A DNA stretch of 64,000 bases from Chondrosia reniformis (taxonomy: Eukaryota > Porifera > Demospongiae > Chondrillida > Chondrillidae): positions 5,024,501 to 5,088,500 of the forward strand of contig OX359200.1 in NCBI GenBank assembly GCA_947172415.1. The letters run 5' to 3'. Shown here in pieces: positions 53,001 through 61,516 of this stretch (the first letter of the stretch is position 1; the number at the start of each line of letters is the position of its first letter). The notes below the pieces were generated by a model. The model was not told where the DNA came from. It saw nothing but the letters and a program-made list of their open reading frames with translations, and ran no database searches. Made by a program: the position numbers and the translations under genes.

Positions 53001-53441
53001 GTGTTCCAAGTAAAGTGGAAGATGATAATGACATGTAGACCATTAAATTGTATACAGAAATGTAACACTTTATTGTCATGAACATTGTTTGTATTGACTG
53101 AGTTGTTTTCTTGTATCTTTCACTATCTCCTCAACTAATTCAACAAATGAATATTATGGATTAACAGAAAGTGAGTATCTGCTTAATGTAGTAGTGTGCA
53201 TCCATTTTGTTCCTGTGTGTGTTCCAAGTGAAGTGGAAGATGATAATGACATGTAGACCATTAAATTGTATACAGAAATGTAACACTTTATTGTCATAAA
53301 CATTGTTTGTATTGACTGAGTTGTTTTCTTGTATCTTTCACTATCTCCTCAACTAATTCAACAAATGAATATTATGGATTAACAGGCTGTGAGTATCTGC
53401 TTAATGTAGTAGTTGCATGTTATATGTATGGACTAAAATAT

Positions 53442-53489
53442 AGGAAAGAGATTTATCACTTAAAAAAAGCAAAGACAGTCATTCCAAAG
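53442..53489 (+). CDS. First ordinary exon after array C
   Basis: A 48-base exon starting right after the acceptor AAAATATAG and ending before GTGTCA. It encodes ERDLSLKKSKDSHSKD in phase 0 at both ends. It is clearly homologous to the exon at 6291-6335 (ERNLSQQSNDSCSND) that joins array A to the coiled-coil/death-domain gene. Its phase shows that array triplets, if spliced, are read as whole codons. The other coiled-coil exons of gene A are not found downstream; a MITE begins 20 bases later. Confidence 0.65.
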
Positions 53490-53509
53490 ATGTGTCACAA
53501 TTGACTATC

Positions 53510-53990
53510 AGAGAGTACGGTAGTACTCTCTATGTAGGGATGGTACGGGTTGTTTTGTTTTCCCTATACATTGGTATAGGAGCGAAAATCCGAAATAAAC
53601 TGAAAATTGCCGAAAAAAGCTATGTATTGTTAAAAATTCACCAGCCATACTCTAAACTGGCCTAAAAGGCAAGCGACCGTGTTCCGCTGGCAAATGAGCG
53701 AACTTTGAAGTATCCCATTTTCGTTTTCATCTTCTTCATCTTCTTCATCTTCTTCATCTTCTTTGCCCGCTGTAACTAAACAAGGAAATAATTTTGCGGG
53801 CTACTTCTAAAGCGAAAATACTCCAAATTTTCCGCGCTGTATTCTTTTGTAGAAGCGAGAGCGATAACGTTATTATTGAGCATGACAGTTTTCGTGGCCC
53901 TAGAGTCAAGGCTTCAATAAATTCGCCATTTTTATGACGTCATATTCAGTCGAAGATTGTGAAAATCATCAAATGAGCGAGCTGAAGGGC
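53510..53990. mobile_element. MITE directly behind array C
   Basis: Begins AGAGAGTACGGTAGTACTCTCT then GTAGGGATGG, the same end as at 8051 and (inverted) at 40985-41009. The body matches 40555-41000 in inverted order, including AAATTCGCCATTTTTATGACGTCAT. It has a CTTCAT microsatellite at 53729-53762. The right edge is approximate. Confidence 0.7.
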
Positions 53991-55020
53991 TCATCAGTGT
54001 GGTGATCATTTTTAGACATTTCCCTTTTTTCTTTCTCTGCACACCATGTTTGTGTATAACTTCCTTTCAACTAAGTAAATAGTAATTATGTACATACATT
54101 TGTATAAGGAAGTACGTAGTTGCTCCTTTTAAACCTTATATTACCATTGTGCGTCTCCATTAATCGTTTTATTTTCCTTAGTCAAAGAAATAAGTAATCC
54201 AAGTTTTCAAGTGAAAAGCTGAACTGTACTGTAGAAACTTTATAAGTGCTTATACGTAGGACCATGAGTTACTTTAAATTCCAATTTAGATTGGGTTGTT
54301 TAATTGCTATTGCTTAGCTTTGTAGTATGCATGATTTGCAAGCTGTCTTAGATGTAATTAGTTAGATCTTGTGCATGTGATGTATTCTTATCTTTGAGAT
54401 GGTTCATCTTTAGTCCTTTTAAGCATTTATGGATGCAGTTTGGTTTTTGTGATTTGAAATGCAATCAGTGTTTCAACCCTGAGTAGGGCAGGAGATAGAA
54501 ATATATATTATACGTATTAGACTATACGTATATGAAAGCCAAAGCAGTACGTCCACATTTACTGTATTATATATGGACATACATATGCATGTATTATAGC
54601 TGGTTTCTGACCCAAATTGGCACATCTGTACATGTACATGTATATAATAGTACTTTTCCCAACCTCCACTTTACATGCTAATTCCAATGTCAAGATACTG
54701 TCGACATATGCATACTGTACATGTATACATAGCTGAAGGCAGCTATAGTGAAACACCTCATGCAATATACATGGACAATCATCTATAATATAACGGAGCT
54801 AAGATATAATGTTTGTGCACACATTTTATTGATAATTATATAAAAGTGGGTCATGTGATCAACGTGTGCACGTGGGTGGTATTCTCAATCTCACCATCTC
54901 ACCAAGGTTGCACATGTATATACACTAGCCTCCATTGGCACATTAGGATGTTGATAAGCTATAATGTACGTATACGTAAATGATCATGTATAGGACACCT
55001 GTATGGAAATGACACTATTA
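53991..55020. other. Intergenic or intronic, nothing recognised
   Basis: AT-rich sequence with scattered ATATACGTATA-type runs. No supported exon, element or RNA gene seen. Confidence 0.5.
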
Positions 55021-55027
55021 ATATAAT

Positions 55028-55386
55028 TGGGGCGCCACAGGCGCCCCTATATTGTTTTCAGAAATTATGTTAACGTATGGCTTCCTGTTCGTAGTCTTGT
55101 ATATATATATATCTGTCAAAAAATGGCGGACGTTCGGCTAGCTTTCGTTTTCTAGCTTAAAATTAGCTTTCTCTTCCTTAGCGTAGAACATTGAACGAAC
55201 GAAATGGACTTAAAAGCCACCCTTATTAATACTGTGTAACGTAAAGCTTGCGCAAAAACGTTTTCTACGAGATATGGCCTTGAAAAATTGACGGCCAACA
55301 AGAGTCGATCGGAAATCGGTTAACCGGATATCTATGAGAACCAGCCAAGTAATTCGAGTTTACTTAGGGGCGCCTGGCGCCCCACG
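55028..55386. repeat. Segment bounded by GGGGCGCC palindromes
   Basis: GGGGCGCCACAGGCGCCCC at 55029-55047 and GGGGCGCCTGGCGCCCC at 55368-55384 are strongly GC-rich palindromes in an AT-rich setting. They bracket about 320 bases of non-coding sequence. They may be ends of a small non-autonomous element; no target duplication is clear. Confidence 0.45.
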
Positions 55387-55760
55387 AGTTTTTTAAACTC
55401 GAACTACTTGTTACTGTGTATGTCGAATATGTGATCATATACGTATGTAACACAATTATTCATCACTGAACTATGCAAATGGCTTCTTTAATGAATGGGC
55501 TTATGACAAGCCACCAAAGGTTAATAAAGATCAAGTGTATAAAAGTCGCAGATTTGAGGTATACCATATAATACACAGTTGAAGTACTTGGTAGAGTGAT
55601 AGACCAGGGGAAGGGTGACCTTTCTTCTAGCTGGTGTTATAGCTTTGGTATATAGCAGTTAGCTCATGTGCGCCAGGTGAGTTGCTAATCGTTGACTACA
55701 TTACCACCACTTAAATATTATGTGCATATAATTAACTACGTATAATGTAACACACTGCAG

Positions 55761-56926
55761 TAAAAACTCAATGGTGGACTGGATATCATCCAAACTCGGG
55801 TACAGAGCAACAGTCAACCAACACTGATACACAGGACACATCCACTAATAAGGATACATCCACCAATACAGCCAATGTAGAAGACGCAGGTACAGCAAAG
55901 GGCAAGATTCACTGGTGGACAGGCTACAGGTCTGGGAGTGCCTCCTCTCAATCTACCTCATCCATCACTAAGTCACTGGGGACATTGAACAACAAGGAGA
56001 CTGCCAGCAATAATGAAGCTAATGTAGAAGATGCAGGTACAGCAAAGGGTAAGATTCACTGGTGGACAGGCTACAGGTCTGGGAGTGCCTCCTCTCAATC
56101 TACCTCATCCATCACTAAGTCACTGGGGACATTGAATAACAAGGAGACTGCCAGCAATAATGAAGCTAATGTAGAAGATGCAGGTACAGCAAAGGGTAAG
56201 ATTCACTGGTGGACAGGCTACAGGTCTGGGAGTGCCTCCTCTCAATCTACCTCATCCATCACTAAGTCACTGGGGACATTGAACAACAAGGAGACTGCCA
56301 GCAATAATGAAGCTAATGTAGAAGATGCAGGTACAGCAAAGGGTAAGATTCACTGGTGGACAGGCTACAGGTCTGGGAGTGCCTCCTCTCAATCTACCTC
56401 ATCCATCACTAAGTCACTGGGGACATTGAATAACAAGGAGACTGCCAGCAATAATGAAGCTAATGTAGAAGATGCAGGTACAGCAAAGGGCAAGATTCAC
56501 TGGTGGACGGGCTACAGGTCTGGGAGTGCCTCCTCTCAATCTGCCTCATCCAACACTAAGTCACAGGAGACATTGAACAACAAGGAGACTGCCAGCAATA
56601 ATGAAGCTAATGTAGAAGATGCAGGTACAGCAAAGGGTAAGATTCACTGGTGGACAGGCTACAGGTCTGGGAGTGCCTCCTCTCAATCTACCTCATCCAT
56701 CACTAAGTCACTGGAGACATTGAATAACAAGGAGACTGCCAGCAATAATGAAGCTAATGTAGAAGATGCAGGTACAGCAAAGGGCAAGATTCACTGGTGG
56801 ACAGGCTACAGGTCTGGGAGTGCCTCCTCTCAATCTGCCCCATCCAACACTAAGTCACAGAACACTGCCAGATCTAATGCGTATCTCCCTACGGCAGCTC
56901 TCTGTTCAGCGGTAAACACCGTGTAA
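55761..56926 (+). CDS. Protein of seven 49-residue repeats (HWWTGY repeat)
   Basis: A large exon after the acceptor CACACTGCAG; its first two bases complete a codon from an upstream exon. It opens TQWWTGYHPNSG, then has seven copies of a 147-bp unit encoding NNEANVEDAGTAKGKIHWW and TGYRSGSASSQS. Units differ by only a few bases. Composition is S, T, N and G with a fixed tryptophan pair, low complexity, and no signal peptide or membrane span in the part seen. The frame closes with TAA at 56924-56926, although GCG|GTAAAC at about 56909-56914 could be a phase-0 donor to a last exon at 57430. I do not recognise the family. It may be the 3' part of the gene fed by array C, or a separate gene. Confidence 0.6.
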
Positions 56927-57000
56927 GCCTTACGCTTTCTCGGCTGGTTTGTTGTCTGTGTTGTACCTCGCGTAGAACGGCTGCATTTGCTGACTGTGTC
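56878..57000 (-). pseudogene. Pogo/Tigger-type transposase N-terminal fragment
   Basis: The minus strand reads NQPRKRKAYTVFTAEQRAAVGRYAL, which resembles the helix-turn-helix start of Tigger/pogo-like transposases in sponges and cnidarians. It breaks off where the 49-residue-repeat exon begins, so it is a fragment. The identification is from memory of the motif. Confidence 0.35.
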
Positions 57001-57117
57001 ACGACATCTCCGAGCTGTGTTTCTTTGGCTGTTGGCAAAGAATTCGCAGGTTGGAAGTAACGAAACAAAGCCATCATTCACTGCACTAACATACGTACAT
57101 GTGAAAATCACCCGCAA

Positions 57118-57429
57118 ATTTGATCATGTACTTTTATGCCATACTAATATAGTGCGAATAGAAATTTATGCGCCTAGCTATAGGAATTGCCTCACATAAT
57201 TCGCATAAACAAAACTCACGCATACAATTGTCGCTTTACGGTATTCACAAGTAATTCCGTGCATTCATGCACACTAGTATAGATGTAACACACAACTGAA
57301 ATATGTTTGAACTGATTATATACATATGCATACATGCATTAATAAAATGTTAAAATATTTATATAATATATACCACAAAATGAAGTTGTATGAAAGAAAT
57401 TGATACCTATTGCAATCTAAATATATTAG
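57118..57429. other. Intergenic, nothing recognised
   Basis: AT-rich sequence with ATGCATACATGCAT-type runs; no gene or element seen. Confidence 0.5.
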
Positions 57430-57610
57430 GAAGAACTTGAAGCAAGAAGGCTAAGAGATCCAGCAATCTGATGCACAGAGAGAGAACAAAACTAATAAAA
57501 TATGATTTAGAAAGCTGTTTCTTTCTTAGCTTGTAACTAAGACTTAGGTACATGTGGCAGTAGAAAATGCTTGACATTTAGTAAATAAATTTCAAACATT
57601 AGCTTCTAGC
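57430..57610 (+). pseudogene. 3' remnant of death-domain gene copy C
   Basis: 57430-57471 could be a terminal exon (acceptor ATATATTAG; EELEARRLRDPAI then TGA). 57500-57600 matches the 3' UTR of gene A (GAAAGCTGTTTCTTTCTTAGC and CAGTAGAAAATGCTTGACATTTAG). The death-domain exon itself is missing. The remnant shows that a death-domain gene once stood here, just before Bax inhibitor-1, as in the left half. Confidence 0.6.
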
Positions 57611-57639
57611 TATGTAGTCATACAGATGATTCAAAGGTT

Positions 57640-57704
57640 ATCCCTTAATAATGACGTAATAACAAGTAACCGACCAATCAAATCGCCAACCGTGTTGATT
57701 AAAA
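57640..57704 (+). promoter_or_regulatory. Putative Bax inhibitor-1 promoter, copy C
   Basis: The block conserved upstream of the three Bax inhibitor-1 copies: AATGACGTAATA (CRE/ATF-like), GTAACCGACCAATCAAATC with a CCAAT box, and GTGTTGATTAAAA before the ATG at 57705. Confidence 0.5.
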
Positions 57705-59890
57705 ATGGAGAGACTCTCGGGAAGAAGTAGGAACAATGCCTTTTCCGCTAAAGCCCTTCTGGACTTCACCAGTCTGTGAGTTAAAGAAATCATATACATG
57801 AAGCAATAATTGACTTCTTATATATTCTGTAAGATAATATAGCGTAGGTTTTAATTTTACATTTTATGTGCATAATCATAGAGTACGATAATACTCTATA
57901 TTATGTCTGATGATCGTATACATGATATAATTATATACCTTTGTGTTACCCTTGTTCTGTCATGGTGCTATTGTTAAAGTATATATATATACTCTATGTA
58001 GAATGAAAAAAGGTCTTAGAAAGGTAGAGTATATACTTACTTAGCGGACAATAATAATACTCACAACTAAGATACCAACTAGAATGAGAATACCACTCCT
58101 CATCAGTAGCACTGGGTAGCGTTCAAGTTAATACCAAGTGACCCAAGCTTTCGCTAGGGCTTGGTCATTATACGACCTAGCAACTCTACTTACATGTACA
58201 TTATCTAACGGTATACGTACATGGAAACACTTTTATTGTTAATATATTGTTAGGATGAGGTAAATATTAGTCGTATACTATCTTCGTCTCACCATCACGG
58301 CGGAACACAGTATTAAAGCTCTGGTCCCGACTTGTGGGTTAAGATGCTGTAAGTACGTATGTTACGCGCATTGCTTATCCTTTCCCCAGTACGAAGGGAG
58401 CGGCTCACCATCTAAAAACGGTGTACGCCGCTCTGTCGGCCACCATGATCAGTGCTGGAGTAGGAGCCGTTCTGTATTTCTTTGTGCCTTTTGGCGTAAG
58501 TTAAAGATCGATTGTATTTCCCGTGACTGTTGAATGTATGTATGTAGAGGTGCTTACTTGTGTATTCAGTTTCTTGGCTTTATTGGCGCGATAGCCATGT
58601 TGTTTTGGCTCCTTTTTACTCCACTGGACTACAACCTGAATCAGCAACAACAGCTGGAACTGCAGAAGAAGAGATTTGGTTAGTATAGTGTTATAGCTCA
58701 TTCTCCTATATGAAGTAATAGATGGGTTCCTCAGCAATGAATGAGGTGAAAAAGGATATATCCAGTTTTATTGGAACAAAGTGTCATGAATCATCTAGAT
58801 TTATAGAACATCTGTATTACATCCTTAAGTACTTAATTCAGACACCTCTCTCTGTATGCTATAGCTACCAACAGAATGGGACTTAGAAACCTTCCTTTAC
58901 TGCTGTTTCAGTTTTAATGATCTCTATGCTAACTTTAATATATCTTTATTCATATGGTGAACTAAATACAAGGTGCAGTTAGGGTAGAGGATGTATTTAT
59001 TTAATCTTGCCACTGAAGGTCTGCACTTGTTAGGATCTGCCAATAATATGTATCTTTAAATTATTGAGAAGACATCTTTGAAATGCCACCTAATTTACAT
59101 ATACGTATGTCTCTGGTAATACATACAAAATGTACAAACATAACATCAGTCAAACGCTAGAAAGGTGATTTCTTGATGCTTTAGTGTGTGTCTTGTAGGA
59201 ATCTTATGTGGATTTGGACTGTTTAGTGGACTGTCAGTAGGGCCATTACTTGATATGGCAATTGAACTGAACCCCCAGTAAGTGTGTGGACTTTATACAA
59301 TGTGGATCTAGTACCCTATTACAGTGTTATTGTATACGTATAACTTGATGTCTTTAGGTACTCTTTGTGGTTCTAATTAACATTCTGCTATTGGATGGTT
59401 ACCATACAGATGACATGTACTCTATCCTTATTACTAATGCAGGATTGTTCCAACTGCTTTTGTTACCACTTGTGTGCTGTTTGTGTCGCTGACCCTGACT
59501 GCCCTATGGACTGATAAGAGGCACTGGCTGTACCTTGGAGGTCAGTTGACACACATGCTTGTATGCATTGATTTTTAACTTGAATCACATTTTACTCTTA
59601 ACCACAAGTGTTTTGTACAGTAGAGCTTTGAGTGATCTCTGTTTTAGATTGAAATACTTATATACATATTTACAACTATGGCCTTCACTTTTGTATTATT
59701 TTTAGAACAGGTGTTACGTTTTATTTGTATTTAGCCATTGTAATTTATCTTCTAAATGGTAAACAGATGAATCTAGTGTATATTTCCTGCATACCTCTGT
59801 ATGTATGTAGGTACACTGTTTGGTGCACTTCACATGTTATTTTGGATGGGATTCTTGAACCTTTTCCTTGGATCCATTTTCATATTTGAG
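57705..59890 (+). CDS. TMBIM6: Bax inhibitor-1 (TMBIM6) copy C
   Basis: Six exons: 57705-57775, 58390-58495, 58570-58678, 59199-59277, 59443-59540 and 59811-59890. All borders are GT/AG and phases (2,0,1,2,1,0) run through 181 codons. The product starts MERLSGRSRNNAFSAKALL and has HHLKTVYAALSATM, FLGFIGAIAMLFWLLFTP, ILCGFGLFSGLSVGPLLD, NPQIVPTAFVTTCVLF, LYLGGTLFGALHMLFWMG and FLGSIFIFE. This closely follows the TMBIM6 order of membrane spans, an ER-membrane protein that dampens calcium release and cell death. Vertebrate TMBIM6 is about 237 residues, so the last span and tail are missing here. Candidates are a broken piece at 60023-60050 (LSVGYRIV then stop) or an exon at 60337-60452. The C-terminus may therefore be altered. 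Confidence 0.85.
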
Positions 59891-60039
59891 GTAACATTGC
59901 ATCAGACACTTTGAGTTTCAGATGTGATATTGACAGTAGTGATCTCACTCTCTCTCCCTCTTCCTTCTCATCCTCTCTCCCTCTCCCTCTTCCTTTTCCT
60001 TCTCACTCTCTCTCCCTCTCCAGCTATCAGTGGGATATC

Positions 60040-60095
60040 GCATTGTATAACTATAATAAGAGGCCAAAGTGTCTCCTATTATAGTTATACAACAG
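60040..60095. repeat. Short hairpin insertion
   Basis: GTATAACTATAATAAGAGG at 60045-60063 pairs with CCTATTATAGTTATAC at 60076-60091. It lies directly after CTATCAGTGGGATATCGCATT, which could be the start of the next Bax inhibitor-1 exon, and introduces an immediate stop. Confidence 0.5.
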
Positions 60096-60336
60096 TTGTG
60101 GAATATAAATTTGCCTTGGTTGCCCCAGCAACAGAGTGTATGTATCAGTAATGCTACGGATGTACGTATATCCACTTAAAATACATTAATACCACATTTG
60201 TTGCGGATAGCTCCAGCTGCACATTACATTACTATTATCTACATGTTTACATTCAAACACTTAGCACAAGACCCACCCTGACTTTCTTCATTATGTCAAT
60301 TCTTCTTTGTTCTTCTTGATTTTTAAACTACACAGG

Positions 60337-60452
60337 TTCAGTACAAAGGCATGAAAGGTCCTCCGACACGTGACAGTCACGTGTTGGGTGTACTAAGGCG
60401 ACTCACTATAGCATTGCCCCCGACGGGACCAGTAATGTGTCCGACCCAGTGA
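60337..60452 (+). other. Possible alternative last exon of Bax inhibitor-1
   Basis: After the acceptor AAACTACACAG the phase-0 frame reads VQYKGMKGPPTRDSHVLG and continues to TGA at about 60450-60452. It would follow the phase-0 donor at 59890. It does not resemble the normal TMBIM6 end, so it is either a new C-terminus or a chance frame. Confidence 0.3.
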
Positions 60453-60479
60453 GAAGTGCCACCGCCAGAACTCATCTCG

Positions 60480-61516
60480 ATCTCTTCCGTTCACCGACTA
60501 ATGAAATAAAATAGAGCACTATTAATATGAAGCTAGCATAAAATAGGCTGTGCAGTAACTTTGGTATCTTAGATTTTTCATTCAGTGACTGCCTATTATG
60601 TCCCAACGTGAAATAGCGATAGAGCGGGCGATTTTGCTACAGAAACCCAAGTGATTTAGCAATAGAACCATTTAAGAGTCGAGTGGCAGATATTGTAGTC
60701 ATTAGCAAAGTTTAATCCCTTTAAATGAAACTATATATAAAAATCTATTCAGTTGGTAATGAATGAACCATAAACACAGTTATATTGTAAGATAGCTAGC
60801 GTACACTGTACATGTACAATTATCACAGACCGATAATTTCTGGTTGTAGAGTGTATTAGTGTAAGATAATTTATGATGGAGCTAACTCAAATATGCTGTC
60901 TACGGTGTCTCTGATATGACTAGTCTTCGGAAACGAAAGAACGAAAGCGTATGTCAACTGGGACTGGAGTCTTCTCCTCAAGATTAGCAGCAATCTGCAG
61001 TAAATACCTGTAAACTCACCTCAGGCGATCTCGATCGATGGATGTAGTGGTACATTAGCAACCATTTCTTGGTATGGTATCACTTCCTGTTTCCTGCTCT
61101 TAGCTATCATAATCACCTTTGGACGTTCACACCACAGACTAACCATATATCATATGACTAGTCCATGTTCACACGCACACGCGGAATGGATGAGCTGTTT
61201 CGTTAATGTAATTCCTTTCTGTCCATAATAATACGTATTCTTGGATATATTATTATGATAATAAACAAATATGGCTATATAGTGCATCTGATTGAATAAA
61301 GAGGTCAAGATAATGCTTTGAACACCTGATCATGAGATCATCTTATATAGCTATATAGTTGAAATCAAATTGGAGGAATATTTACAAGACAGACACATAT
61401 CACCTATATACGTACGTACTATATATACATACAGGCTTCATCTGACATGTTCTAACTCAACTACATATGTAATATATTTCTCTTATTATGTCGTAATAAT
61501 TACATATATACATACA
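60480..61516. other. Intergenic, nothing recognised
   Basis: AT-rich sequence without supported exons, elements or RNA genes. Short restricted repeats such as TAGCTATATAG only. Confidence 0.5.

Larger units (their letters stand above)
29098..53410 (+). repeat. Long array of 218-bp units with splice-site-flanked triplets
   Basis: About 101 direct units (range 214-223 bp, usually 218), interrupted at 30371, 34060 and 40342. Each has a pyrimidine-rich run (TTGTTTTCTTGTATCTTTC), a branch-point-like CTAAT and the acceptor ATTAACAG. Exactly three variable bases follow, then the donor GTGAGTATCTGCTTAATG. Triplets I read in order: 25 CAA, 12 TTG, 11 ATT, 8 each of AAA, GCT and GAA, 7 AGA, 5 CTA, 4 GAT, 3 each of CCA and ACT, 2 TAT, and single TGG, GGA, AGT, AAT and ATG. 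None is a stop. Other positions vary in only two to four forms, for example GTGTAGAATG/GTATAGAATG/GTGGAAGATG. The exon at 53442 follows. The motifs are seen; splicing is inferred. Confidence 0.9.

Noticed and set aside
29098..53410. CRISPR-like or integron-like array
   Set aside because: The conserved part is ~215 bp and the variable part only 3 bp, in a genome with introns and animal genes. Neither system has this geometry.
29098..53410. Ordinary satellite DNA with no gene function
   Set aside because: Not fully excluded. But a plain satellite does not explain a triplet with 17 states set between near-invariant acceptor and donor motifs, nor the same unit leading into a coding exon in array A.
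55473..55558. Upstream exon (NEWAYDKPPKVNKDQ) of the repeat protein
   Set aside because: It has a good GTATAC donor, but its phase does not match the exon at 55761 and no acceptor precedes it, so I did not annotate it.
55985..56926. Independent 313-residue protein starting at the first ATG
   Set aside because: The same frame runs upstream through another repeat and a TQWWTGY start to an acceptor at 55760, so the ATG is internal.
59945..60175. 76-residue minus-strand frame rich in E and R
   Set aside because: It is produced by a CTCTCCCTCTTCC microsatellite at 59945-60020.
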